DNA of 64,000 nt, taken from positions 8,996,001 to 9,060,000 of the forward strand of contig NZ_AP022870.1 of assembly GCF_011764545.1 (NCBI RefSeq). The letters are read 5' to 3'. Below, piece by piece: positions 54,666-62,632 of this stretch. How positions within the stretch are numbered: position 1 is the first letter of the stretch; each line of letters opens with the position of its first letter. Below the pieces are notes generated by a model. It did no database searches. It worked only from the letters and a program-made list of their open reading frames with translations, and had not been told where the DNA came from. The stretch comes from Phytohabitans flavus (GTDB taxonomy: Bacteria > Actinomycetota > Actinomycetes > Mycobacteriales > Micromonosporaceae). The position numbers and the translations under genes are program-made.

Positions 54666-55685
54666 TCAGATCTTTCCGACGCCGGCGCCGGCCGGGACGA
54701 CAGTCGGGACGCTGGAGGCGGGACCAGCGGTGTACGAGTAGTAGGTGCGCGGGTCGGGGACGCTGCCGCGTACCTCGATGGCGTGGTTGCAGGCGACGAG
54801 GATGTTGTCCCGCTGCACCATGCGGCCGAGGTCACCGCTGAAGTCCACGCGGCCGGGGTTGTTGACGCTGTAGAAGTAGTTGCCCTCGGCCCAGACGCCG
54901 GAGTCCATTGTCGACGCGATGCCGTAGCTGTTGTCGTCGTAGTAGTTGTTGTAGACGTGCACCAGCGGGGAGAAGCGCACCCGCGGGTTGCGCTGGTCCG
55001 AGCCGTCGAAGAAGTTGTGGTGGTACGTCACCCGCAGCCGGCCCGTGTCCTGCGCGGCGTTGTCGTCGTCATGGCCGAGCAGCAGCGTCTTGTCGTGGTC
55101 GTAGAAGTGGTTCCAGGAGACCGTGACGTAGTCCGAGCCGCGCTTGATGTCGACCGCGCCGTCGTCCCCGTTCGAGAAGTCGTTGTGGTCGATCCACACG
55201 TGGTGGGTGAACATCTGCACGTTGATCAGGTCGTCGGTCGCACCGGTGATGTGCAGGTTGCGGATGATGACGTTGTGGACCGCGTTCGCCGGCGGGCTGG
55301 TCATGTCGTCGTCGACCGGTACGCCGATGTTGAGGCCGCCGCCGACGAGCCGGGCGTTCGCGCCGATGCCGATGATGGTCTTGTCCGAGGCCACGTTGTG
55401 CATGCCGTCGCTGTTGCCGGTCGGCAGCGTGATCGTGCCGGAGACCTGGACGACGTACGGGCCGGGGCGGGAGATGTAGTCGAGGAACTGGGCCGTCGTG
55501 GTGGCCGTGACGGTGGGGCCGCCGGCGCCGCCGGTGGTGCCGTTCTGGCCGAGGGCGTTGACGGCCGCGAAGCCGATCGGGGCGGTGTCCGCGGCCTGGG
55601 CGGGCGCCGCGGGAGTCACGGCGGTGAGGCCGGCTGCGACGAGCGCGGCGGCGAGGGCGGGCCGGAGCACGGTGGCTCTGGGCAT
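54666..55685 (-). CDS. Secreted pectate lyase (PL1), single domain
   Basis: This 339-residue precursor starts at ATG 55685, with a Sec signal ending AAPAQA. The PL1 beta-helix shares its core with the adjacent lyase: HHVWIDHNDFSNGDDGAVD, YVTVSWNHFYDHDKTLL and HHNFFDGSDQRNPRVRFS with the catalytic Arg. An earlier in-frame ATG at 55748 would lie upstream of the predicted TSS. The operon is probably induced by pectin products through the operator just upstream. Confidence 0.93.
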   Translation of the reverse strand: MPRATVLRPALAAALVAAGLTAVTPAAPAQAADTAPIGFAAVNALGQNGTTGGAGGPTVTATTTAQFLDYISRPGPYVVQVSGTITLPTGNSDGMHNVASDKTIIGIGANARLVGGGLNIGVPVDDDMTSPPANAVHNVIIRNLHITGATDDLINVQMFTHHVWIDHNDFSNGDDGAVDIKRGSDYVTVSWNHFYDHDKTLLLGHDDDNAAQDTGRLRVTYHHNFFDGSDQRNPRVRFSPLVHVYNNYYDDNSYGIASTMDSGVWAEGNYFYSVNNPGRVDFSGDLGRMVQRDNILVACNHAIEVRGSVPDPRTYYSYTAGPASSVPTVVPAGAGVGKI

Positions 55686-55731
55686 GGGGGTCTGCCTTTC
55701 GTGGAGGAGACGAGGTGGCAGACCCTCGACG

Positions 55732-55779
55732 TGGAAAGCGCTTTCCAAGCACGATATGAAGCCGTAACAGCGTTGTCAA
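55732..55779 (-). promoter_or_regulatory. Pectate lyase operon promoter and 16-bp operator
   Basis: On the minus strand, TTGACA (55774-55779) and TATCGT (55751-55756) are 17 bp apart. A perfect palindrome TGGAAAGCGCTTTCCA (55732-55747) covers the predicted start. CG-centred palindromes of this sort fit LacI-family repressors. Confidence 0.78.
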
Positions 55780-55805
55780 TCGGTCATCGCGTACACAATG
55801 GACGC

Positions 55806-56473
55806 GTGAGTGATCAGCCCCTGCCTGGAAGCGCCCCCACGAGGGTGAACACCGCTGGCCGGTCGCGGCCGCGATCACCTTCGCGATCGTGCTCCAGTTC
55901 CTCACGCCGCAGGATCTGGCCTTCCATCCGCGCTGGGTCCTGCCCGGTGTCGAGGCCACGATCCTGTTGGGGCTGATCATCGTGAACCCGTTCCGGATCG
56001 ACCGCGAGTCCACCGTGCTGCGGACGCTGAACATGCTGCTTGTCGCGGTGGCGACGCTCGCAGTGGTCTGGTCGACCGGCCGGCTGGTGGTCGTCCTGGT
56101 GCGTGGCGGTGGGCCGGGCGACGCGGCCGACGTGCTGCTCAGCGGCGGCATCATCTGGGCCACCAACACAATCGTCTTCGCCGTCTGGTACTGGCTACTC
56201 GACCGCGGTGGCCCCGCCGCCCGGGCCAACGCCCGCCGCGTCCTTCCGGACTTCCTCTTTCCGCAGATGTCGACCCCGGAGCTCACCCACAACGAGTGGC
56301 GGCCACTGTTCGTCGACTACCTGTACCTGGCGTTCACCAACTCCACCGCCTTCAGCCCGACGGACACGATGCCGCTGGCCCGCTGGGCGAAGATGGCGAT
56401 GCTTGTGCAGTCAGCCGTGTCTTTCCTCATCGTGATCCTGGTCGTCGCCCGGGCCGTCAACGCGCTCAGCTAG
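55806..56473 (+). pseudogene. DUF1345-like membrane protein, frameshifted near its N-terminus as sequenced
   Basis: GTG 55806 (6 nt after CACAAT) begins SDQPLPGSAP. One base then seems lost in the C-run at 55833-55839, after which the reading HEGEHRWPVAAAITFAIVLQ continues to the stop at 56473. The restored protein has about 222 residues and four or five TMs, with LAFTNSTAFSPTDTMPL near the C-terminus typical of the DUF1345 family. If the lesion is real, translation from an internal start would lose the first helix. Function is unknown. Confidence 0.75.
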
Positions 56474-56492
56474 CAGGCGCTTTACTTATGTA

Positions 56493-56921
56493 ATGGACGA
56501 TCTCCGCGTGACCGACCGCCTGGTGATTCCGGGCGGCGAGCTCCGCGAGCGCTTCTCCCGCTCCTCAGGCCCGGGTGGGCAGGGTGTCAACACGGCGGAC
56601 AGTCGGGTGGAGCTCTCGTTCGACGTGGCCGGCTCGCCGACCATCCCGCCCGACCTGCGCGCCCGCGCCGTGACCTGGCTGGCCGGGCGGCTCATCGACG
56701 GGGTGCTCACGATCGCGGCGAGCGAGCACCGCGCTCAGCTCGCCAACCGGGAGGCCGCGCGGGAGCGCCTTGTCGCGCTGCTACGCGCGGCAGTCGCGCC
56801 GCCACCGCCGCCGCGCCGGCCCACCAAGCCGAGCCGCGCGGCAAAGCAGCGGCGTCTCGACGAGAAGCGCCGCCGCTCCGACCTCAAGAAGAGCCGTCGA
56901 GGCGACCGAGGGCAGCAATGA
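56493..56921 (+). CDS. arfB: Alternative ribosome-rescue factor / peptidyl-tRNA hydrolase
   Basis: This 142-residue protein has the release-factor GGQ motif (FSRSSGPGGQGVNTADSRVEL) and a basic, Lys/Arg-rich tail (RRLDEKRRRSDLKKSRRGDR) that enters the mRNA channel of stalled ribosomes. It releases nascent chains from non-stop complexes. It overlaps the convergent gene by 38 bp. Confidence 0.92.
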   Translation: MDDLRVTDRLVIPGGELRERFSRSSGPGGQGVNTADSRVELSFDVAGSPTIPPDLRARAVTWLAGRLIDGVLTIAASEHRAQLANREAARERLVALLRAAVAPPPPPRRPTKPSRAAKQRRLDEKRRRSDLKKSRRGDRGQQ

Positions 56922-57722
56922 GGCCGGCGCGCAGCGGCGCGGCCCGTTCCGCGAAGGCGCGCTGGGCCGCCGCGTACTGCTTCCTGCCCTCGGGTGTCTC
57001 GACTCTGACCGGCTCGTAGCCGAGGTCGGCCAGGTCGTATGGGCTGGCCCGCATGTCGAGCGTCCGGATGTCGCGGGCCAGCGCGAAGGCGTCCGCGACA
57101 AGCTCGCTCGCCACGAGCGGCGACAGCTTGTACGCCCACTTGTAGAGGTCCATGTTCGCGTGCAGGCAGCCCGGCTGCTCGTTGTCGTGCTGGGCCTCGC
57201 GGGTGGGCTGGAGGAGGTTGAGTGGGCGAGCGGCCGGGGTGAAGAAGCGGAACGCGTCGAAGTGGCTGCACCGCACCCTGTTCTCGTCCACCACGCGCGC
57301 GGTTTCGGCGGCGGAGAGGCGGAGTGGCACCTGCTCGTGCCGTACGCCCTCGGCCCGGTAGACCATCGCCCACTCGTGCATGCCGAAGCACCCGAAGTGC
57401 GCCGGTCTGGCCGCGGTGCTTTCGAGCAGTCCTCTGATCCACTCCGTGGACTTGCGTTTCTCGGTCGAGGGATCGAGCATCACGCCACCCGCGGTCTCGA
57501 CGTAGTCCCTGTCCGGCTCGCCGCCCGCGAGGACCACGCCCGCGCCCGGATGCCAGCGGCGCAGCTGGGCGGGCGGTACGAGTAGTACGTGAAGAGGAAG
57601 TCCTCCACCGGATGCTTCTCGCCGGCCTGGCGGCGGGCCAGGTGCGGGGCCAGCCACGCGTCCACGCGCGCCTCGTGGGCCACACGGCGCGCGTGCCACT
57701 CGGCGGCGGGAAGAACCGGCAT
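56884..57722 (-). pseudogene. Putative 3-methyladenine DNA glycosylase family protein, frameshifted as sequenced
   Basis: ATG 57722 gives PVLPAAEWHARRVAHEARV and EDFLFTYYSYRP. One base seems lost near 57566-57573, after which the frame RRWHPGAGVVLAGG continues to the stop at 56884. The restored length is about 279 residues. Actinobacterial homologues are annotated as 3-methyladenine DNA glycosylase, but I see no helix-hairpin-helix motif to support that activity. It shares a 23-bp divergent promoter region with the FAH gene. Confidence 0.75.
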
Positions 57723-57728
57723 TGGTCC

Positions 57729-57738
57729 AGGGTAGGTT
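57729..57738. promoter_or_regulatory. Overlapping divergent -10 elements sharing one TA
   Basis: AGGGTAGGTT contains TACCCT on the minus strand (6 nt before ATG 57722) and TAGGTT on the plus strand (7 nt before GTG 57746). Both genes would be leaderless and mutually exclusive at initiation. Confidence 0.65.
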
Positions 57739-57745
57739 GGCGGTT

Positions 57746-58522
57746 GTGCGTATCGCTCGTTTCGTTCATGCCGGTGGGATGTCGTTCGGTGTCGTGGAGG
57801 GCGACCCGGACGGGCTGACGGTCGCCGAGATCGAGGGCCACCCGTTCGGGCAGATTTCCTTCACCACCCAGCGCTGGGCGCTCGCCGACGTGCGGCTGCT
57901 CTCGCCGATCCTGCCCAGCAAGATTGTGTGTGTCGGGCGTAACTACGCCGAACACGCCGCCGAGCTGGGCAACGAGGTGCCGAAGGAGCCACTGCTCTTC
58001 CTCAAGCCCTCCACCTCGGTCATCGGGCCGCGTGACGCGATCCGGCTGCCACCCCAGTCCAAGCAGGTGGAGCACGAGGCCGAGCTCGCGGTGGTCATCG
58101 GACCGCCGGGTGCGCGGCGGGCGGACCGAGCTGCCGCGGAGCGCGCCATCTTCGGGTACACCTGCGCCAACGACGTCACCGCCCGCGACCTGCAGAGGGC
58201 GGACGTGCAGTTCACGCGCGCGAAGAGCTTCGACTCGTTCTGCCCGATCGGCCCCTGGATCGCGACCGGCCTGGACGTGAGCGACCTCGAGATCCGCTGC
58301 GAGGTCAACGAGGAGGTCCGCCAGCTCGGCCGCACCAAGGACCTTGTCTTCGACGTGCCCACCCTGGTCTCGTACGTGTCGCACGTCATGACGCTCCTGC
58401 CCGGCGACGTGATCCTGACCGGCACCCCGGCCGGCGTGAGCCCAATCACGGCCGGCGATACCGTGATGGTGCGGGTGGAGGGCATCGGTGACCTGGCCAA
58501 CCCCGTCGTGGCACTCGACTGA
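57746..58522 (+). CDS. Fumarylacetoacetate hydrolase family protein
   Basis: This 258-residue protein starts at GTG 57746. The FAH fold has KIVCVGRNYAEHAAELG, LFLKPSTSVIGP, VEHEAELAVVIG with metal-binding Glu residues, GYTCANDVTARD and GDVILTGTPAGVSP. Members include hydratases, isomerases and oxaloacetate decarboxylases, so the substrate is open. Confidence 0.92.
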   Translation: MRIARFVHAGGMSFGVVEGDPDGLTVAEIEGHPFGQISFTTQRWALADVRLLSPILPSKIVCVGRNYAEHAAELGNEVPKEPLLFLKPSTSVIGPRDAIRLPPQSKQVEHEAELAVVIGPPGARRADRAAAERAIFGYTCANDVTARDLQRADVQFTRAKSFDSFCPIGPWIATGLDVSDLEIRCEVNEEVRQLGRTKDLVFDVPTLVSYVSHVMTLLPGDVILTGTPAGVSPITAGDTVMVRVEGIGDLANPVVALD

Positions 58523-58599
58523 CGCACCGGGTCGATTTGGGTGCCGCCCGCCGGTCGGGTAGAGTTGCCTCTCGGTGCGGTCCTATGGGCACGTGCCAA

Positions 58600-58671
58600 T
58601 GGGGTATGGGGTAATTGGCAGCCCAACTGATTCTGGTTCAGTTAGTCTAGGTTCGAGTCCTGGTACCCCAG
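58600..58671 (+). tRNA. tRNA-Gln (CUG)
   Basis: A 72-nt cloverleaf has acceptor TGGGGTA/TACCCCA, anticodon stem ACTGA/TCAGT with loop TTCTGGT (anticodon CTG) and T-loop GTTCGAGTC. It is a substrate of the GatCAB pathway encoded earlier in the window. CCA is not encoded. Confidence 0.95.
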
Positions 58672-58760
58672 CAGCCGATGTCCGCAAGGGCGCCGGTGCT
58701 GGACCTCTGGTAGAGTTCAGCACCGTTGTCCGGAAGGGCAGCGGAAGCAAGGAAAGTCCT

Positions 58761-58833
58761 GGCCCCGTCGTCTAGCGGCCTAGGACGCCGCCCTCTCAAG
58801 GCGGTAGCGCCGGTTCGAATCCGGTCGGGGCTA
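58761..58833 (+). tRNA. tRNA-Glu (CUC)
   Basis: A 73-nt cloverleaf has acceptor GGCCCCG/CGGGGCT, anticodon stem CCGCC/GGCGG with loop CTCTCAA (anticodon CTC) and T-loop GTTCGAATC. It lies 89 nt after tRNA-Gln, likely in one transcript. Confidence 0.95.
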
Positions 58834-58840
58834 CATCTGG

Positions 58841-58876
58841 CAAGGTCCGCACCTCGGTGCGGGCCTTGTTTGTTTT
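58841..58876 (+). terminator. Terminator of the tRNA-Gln/tRNA-Glu unit
   Basis: CAAGGTCCGCA pairs with TGCGGGCCTTG (one G-T pair) and is followed by TTTGTTTT. It lies 7 nt past tRNA-Glu. The next 200 bp up to ndgR hold nothing that I recognise. Confidence 0.85.
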
Positions 58877-59077
58877 GAACGGCTCCTCGCGGTCGCAGTG
58901 AAGCAAGGGCGTGTGGCGTGACCGCAGGACGGATCTGAGGCGGTGCAGGGCATCCAGCCGCGGATGCGGGTCGCATGTGCGGCTGTGGGCGGGATCGGGC
59001 TATGCGGCGGTCGTCGACCGCTTGCGTGGCAGCCTTTCGCGGGGCGCCGGCGAGCGCGACTGCTGTAACGGAAAGCC

Positions 59078-59764
59078 CTAGAGGCCGCTCAGGCGCTGCC
59101 CGGCGCGGACCACCGCCATCGCGTGGCGGTCGCCGGGGCGGCGGCCGAGGCGCTCTATCGGGCCGGAGATGCTGATAGCGGCGATGACCCGGCCGGTGCG
59201 GTCGCGGATCGGCGCGGAAACGCTTGCCACACCGGCCTCGCGCTCGGCCACGCTCTGCGACCACCCGCGCCGGCGCACCTCGGCCAGCGTGCGGCCGGTG
59301 AACTTGCACCGTGGCAACAAAGGCATCACAGCCTCGGGCGGCTCCCAAGCCAGCAGCACCTGCGCGGCAGAGCCGGCGGTCATCGGGAGCACAGCGCCCA
59401 CCGGGACGGTGTCGCGGAGGCCGCTGGCGCGCTCGGCCGCGCCCACGCAGATCCGCTCGTCGGCGCGGCGCAGGTACAGCTGTGCGCTCTCGCCGGTGGC
59501 GTCGCGCAGTGCGGCGAGAAGGGGCTCGGCGGCGGTCAGCAGGACGTCAGGCGCGGCGTTGGCGAGCTCGCCCAGGCGCGGCCCCGGGCGCCAACGACCC
59601 TGGGTGTCGCGCACCAGCATCCGGTGGATTTCCAGGGCCTGTGCCAGCCGGTGCGCGGTGGCCCGGGGCAGCTTGGTGCGCTCGACGAGCTCGGCCAAGC
59701 TGGCGCCGTCTACGCAGGCCGCGAGGATGACGACCGCCTTGTCGAGAACGCCGACACCGCTCAT
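59078..59764 (-). CDS. ndgR: IclR-family regulator, NdgR-like
   Basis: This 228-residue regulator starts at ATG 59764 (MSGVGVLDKAVV), matching the usual NdgR N-terminus. The winged helix-turn-helix has LAELVERTKLPRATAHRLAQALE, and the IclR effector domain follows. It is divergent from leuC. NdgR in streptomycetes controls leuCD and other amino acid genes, so the same role is likely here. An ATG at 59788 is an alternative start. Confidence 0.9.
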   Translation of the reverse strand: MSGVGVLDKAVVILAACVDGASLAELVERTKLPRATAHRLAQALEIHRMLVRDTQGRWRPGPRLGELANAAPDVLLTAAEPLLAALRDATGESAQLYLRRADERICVGAAERASGLRDTVPVGAVLPMTAGSAAQVLLAWEPPEAVMPLLPRCKFTGRTLAEVRRRGWSQSVAEREAGVASVSAPIRDRTGRVIAAISISGPIERLGRRPGDRHAMAVVRAGQRLSGL

Positions 59765-59797
59765 ACTGTGTCCCACAAGCCGAAACATACCTCCCAG

Positions 59798-59807
59798 AAT
59801 TTAGGAT
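59798..59807. promoter_or_regulatory. Overlapping divergent -10 elements between ndgR and leuC
   Basis: AATTTAGGAT contains TAAATT on the minus strand (toward ndgR) and TAGGAT on the plus strand, 6 nt before the leuC ATG. The two share the central TA, in the same geometry as the pair at 57729-57738. Confidence 0.6.
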
Positions 59808-59813
59808 GTCCAG

Positions 59814-61262
59814 ATGGTGGGAGACACGCAGAAACCAAGGACCCTCGCCGAGAAGGTGTGGGACGCCCACGTGGTGCGATCCGCCGAGGGTGAGCCGGAT
59901 CTGCTGTTCATCGACCTTCATTTGCTCCACGAAGTGACCAGCCCACAGGCGTTCGACGGCCTGCGGACGGCCGGGCGGCGAGTCCGGCGCACGGATCTCA
60001 CCCTCGCGACGGAGGACCACAACACCCCGACCGGGTACGAGGATCCGTCCTTCAACAGCCGCCGCGGCGACCTGCTCACCATCGCCGACCCCACGTCGCG
60101 CACGCAGATCGAGACGCTGCGCCGCAACTGCACCGAGTTCGGCGTGAAGCTGCACCCGCTGGGCGACGCGCAGCAGGGCATCGTGCACGTGATCGGCCCG
60201 CAGCTCGGTCTCACCCAGCCCGGTCTCACGATCGTCTGCGGCGACTCGCATACCGCGACGCACGGCGCCTTCGGCGCGCTCGCGTTCGGCATCGGTACGA
60301 GCGAGGTCGAGCACGTGCTCGCCACACAGACGCTGCCGCAGTCGCGGCCGAAGACGATGGCGGTGACCATCGAGGGCGCGCTGCGGCCCGGTGTCACGGC
60401 CAAGGATCTGGTGCTGGCGCTCATCGCCAAGGTGGGCACCGGTGGCGGGCGCGGTCACGTGGTGGAGTACCGCGGTGAGGCCATCCGCGCGCTCTCCATG
60501 GAAGGGCGCATGACGATTTGCAACATGTCGATCGAGTGGGGCGCCAAGGCCGGGATGATCGCGCCTGACGAGACCACCTTCGCGTACCTGAAGGGGCGGC
60601 CGAGCGCGCCGCAGGGCGAGGAGTGGGACGCGGCCGTCGAGCACTGGCACAGCCTCACGACCGACGAGGGCGCCACGTTCGACACGGAGGTGGTGCTGGA
60701 CGCCTCGCAGATCAGCCCGTTCGTCACGTGGGGCACCAATCCTGGGCAGGGGACCCCGCTCGACGGCGCGGTGCCGGACCCGGAGGAGTTCCTCGAGGAG
60801 GTCGAGCGCTCGGCTGCCCGTCGCGCGTTGGAGTACATGGCGTTGGCGCCCGGCACGCCGCTGCGCGACATCTCGGTAGACGTGGTCTTCGTCGGCTCGT
60901 GCACCAACGGCCGGCTGGAGGACCTGCGTGCCGCCGCCGACGTGCTGCGCGGCCACAAGGTCGCCGACGGCGTACGGATGCTGGTGGTGCCCGGTTCCGC
61001 CGCTGTGCGCGAGGCGGCCGAGCACGAGGGGCTGGACAAGGTGTTCCGGGACGCGGGTGCGGAGTGGCGCTTCGCCGGCTGCTCCATGTGCCTCGGCATG
61101 AACCCGGACACGCTCAAGCCCGGCGAGCGCTCGGCGTCCACCTCCAACCGAAACTTCGAGGGCCGGCAGGGCCGCGGCGGGCGTACCCACCTCGTCTCGC
61201 CCCAGGTCGCTGCCGCAACCGCTGTCGTGGGCCGCCTCGCCGCGCCCGCCGATCTGAACTAG
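59814..61262 (+). CDS. leuC: 3-isopropylmalate dehydratase, large subunit
   Basis: This 482-residue aconitase-family subunit isomerises 2- to 3-isopropylmalate. It has LAEKVWDAHVV, CGDSHTATHGAFGALAFGIG, and the 4Fe-4S cysteines in VFVGSCTNGRLEDL and GCSMCLGMNPD. It may also process citramalate for isoleucine. leuD follows after 25 nt. The ATG appears leaderless. Confidence 0.97.
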   Translation: MVGDTQKPRTLAEKVWDAHVVRSAEGEPDLLFIDLHLLHEVTSPQAFDGLRTAGRRVRRTDLTLATEDHNTPTGYEDPSFNSRRGDLLTIADPTSRTQIETLRRNCTEFGVKLHPLGDAQQGIVHVIGPQLGLTQPGLTIVCGDSHTATHGAFGALAFGIGTSEVEHVLATQTLPQSRPKTMAVTIEGALRPGVTAKDLVLALIAKVGTGGGRGHVVEYRGEAIRALSMEGRMTICNMSIEWGAKAGMIAPDETTFAYLKGRPSAPQGEEWDAAVEHWHSLTTDEGATFDTEVVLDASQISPFVTWGTNPGQGTPLDGAVPDPEEFLEEVERSAARRALEYMALAPGTPLRDISVDVVFVGSCTNGRLEDLRAAADVLRGHKVADGVRMLVVPGSAAVREAAEHEGLDKVFRDAGAEWRFAGCSMCLGMNPDTLKPGERSASTSNRNFEGRQGRGGRTHLVSPQVAAATAVVGRLAAPADLN

Positions 61263-61287
61263 GCGTCAGGCCGAGGAGAGGTACCTC

Positions 61288-61803
61288 ATGGACAAGTTCA
61301 CCGTGCACACCGGCACCGCCATCCCGCTGCGCCGGTCCAACGTGGATACCGACCAGATCATCCCCGCGGTGTACCTGAAGCGGGTGACCCGTACCGGCTT
61401 CGCGGACGGGCTGTTCAGCGCGTGGCGCGAGGATCCGGGCTTCGTGCTCAACAACCCCGTCTACGCGGGCGCCTCGATCCTCGTGGCCGGACCCGAGTTC
61501 GGCACTGGGTCGTCGCGGGAGCACGCGGTGTGGGCGTTGCGGGACTTCGGTTTCCGGGCGGTCATCTCGCCGCGCTTCGGGGACATCTTCCGGGGCAACG
61601 CCTTGAAGGAAGGATTGTTGCCGGTGGAGCTCGAACTCAAGGCTGTGGAAGCCCTGTGGGATCTGGTGGAGAGCGACCCGAGCGCGCCGGTGACGGTAGA
61701 CCTGACGGCGCGGGAAGTACGGGCCGAGGACAGCACCTGGTCCTTTCCCCTCGACGATTTCAGCCGCTGGCGGCTGATGGAGGGTTGGACGACATTGGAC
61801 TGA
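61288..61803 (+). CDS. leuD: 3-isopropylmalate dehydratase, small subunit
   Basis: This 171-residue swivel-domain subunit pairs with LeuC. It has the LRRSNVDTDQIIPAVYLKR and GPEFGTGSSREHAVWAL motifs, where the Ser residues bind substrate. The ATG follows GAGGAGAGG. A terminator lies about 100 bp downstream. Confidence 0.96.
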   Translation: MDKFTVHTGTAIPLRRSNVDTDQIIPAVYLKRVTRTGFADGLFSAWREDPGFVLNNPVYAGASILVAGPEFGTGSSREHAVWALRDFGFRAVISPRFGDIFRGNALKEGLLPVELELKAVEALWDLVESDPSAPVTVDLTAREVRAEDSTWSFPLDDFSRWRLMEGWTTLD

Positions 61804-61901
61804 CGCTGCGCCACGAGGACACCATCACGGCCTACGAAGAGCGTCGACTGCCCTTCCTGCCAGTGGTTTCCTAGCCTCGCGGCGCACTGTGCCTGGCCGT
61901 T

Positions 61902-61934
61902 TTCGCCCCTGTCGGATCATCCGACAGGGGCGAA
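61902..61934 (+). terminator. Terminator of leuCD
   Basis: TTCGCCCCTGTCGGAT and its perfect complement meet around one C, forming a long stem before the hup promoter. Confidence 0.8.
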
Positions 61935-61969
61935 TCCGTTACGACACAACGACTTTTTTCGGCCGGATG

Positions 61970-61999
61970 TTTGCCCAGACTGGGCAAAGGGCATACGGT
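61970..61999 (+). promoter_or_regulatory. hup promoter with an overlapping inverted repeat
   Basis: TTGCCC (61971-61976) and TACGGT (61994-61999) are 17 bp apart. A perfect TTTGCCCA-GAC-TGGGCAAA repeat (61970-61988) covers the -35 and half the spacer, a good site for a repressor or autoregulation. Confidence 0.65.
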
Positions 62000-62051
62000 G
62001 CGCGCAGAATGGGCTCGAGTTGAGTCCGTAGTTAAGTTCGGGAGGGAAAAC

Positions 62052-62567
62052 GTGAACAAGGCCGAGCTCATCGAGGCGCTCGCCGCCCGCTTGGGGGACA
62101 AGAAGGCGGCGACGGCGGCGCTCGACGCGGTGCTGACGGAGGTCCAGCAGGCCGTCACCAAGGGCGACAAGGTCGCGATCACCGGTTTCGGTGTCTTCGA
62201 AAAGCGGGTCCGCGGCGCGCGAACAGCGCGCAATCCGCGTACCGGCGAGGCGGTGAAGGTGAAGAAGACCTCGGTACCGGCTTTCCGCGCCGGTGCCGGC
62301 TTCAAGGAGATGGTCGCGAGCGGTCGGGTGCCGAAGGTGGCCGCCGCCAAGAAGACCACCGCCACGAAGACGACCACCACCGCCAAGGCCGCCCCGGCCA
62401 CCAAGAAGGCCGCTGCCGCTGCCCCCGCCAAGGCTACGGCGACCAAGAAGGCCGCTGCCGCCCCCGCCAAGAAGGCCGCGACCAAGACCACCGCCCGCGC
62501 CACCGCGGCGGCCAAGAAGGCCCCCGCCAAGAAGGCCCCGGCTCGCAAGGCCGCGCCGAAGCGCTGA
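62052..62567 (+). CDS. hup: HU-family nucleoid protein with histone H1-like tail
   Basis: This 171-residue protein starts at GTG 62052 after GGAGGG. The HU domain (about 1-90) has NKAELIEALAARLGDKKAAT, GFGVFEKRVRGARTARNPRTGE and VPAFRAGAGFKE. The tail is Lys/Ala/Pro repeats (PAKKAP, TKTTT, ATKKAA), as in HupS/HupB of actinobacteria. It compacts DNA non-specifically. An upstream in-frame start at 61971 lies in the promoter and is rejected. Confidence 0.94.
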   Translation: MNKAELIEALAARLGDKKAATAALDAVLTEVQQAVTKGDKVAITGFGVFEKRVRGARTARNPRTGEAVKVKKTSVPAFRAGAGFKEMVASGRVPKVAAAKKTTATKTTTTAKAAPATKKAAAAAPAKATATKKAAAAPAKKAATKTTARATAAAKKAPAKKAPARKAAPKR

Positions 62568-62576
62568 GCAAACGCC

Positions 62577-62612
62577 GAAGGAGGGCACCCGAAGAATGGG
62601 GTGCCCTCCTTC
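62577..62612. terminator. Terminator between hup and the convergent MMPL gene
   Basis: GAAGGAGGGCACCC pairs perfectly with GGGTGCCCTCCTTC around an 8-nt loop. It lies 9 nt past the hup stop and serves both strands. Confidence 0.88.
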
Positions 62613-62632
62613 TCTGTGTCCGGATGTCCGGG

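Noticed and set aside
58877..59077. Possible gene between the tRNA terminator and ndgR
   Set aside because: Short frames only, with no start signal or family likeness.
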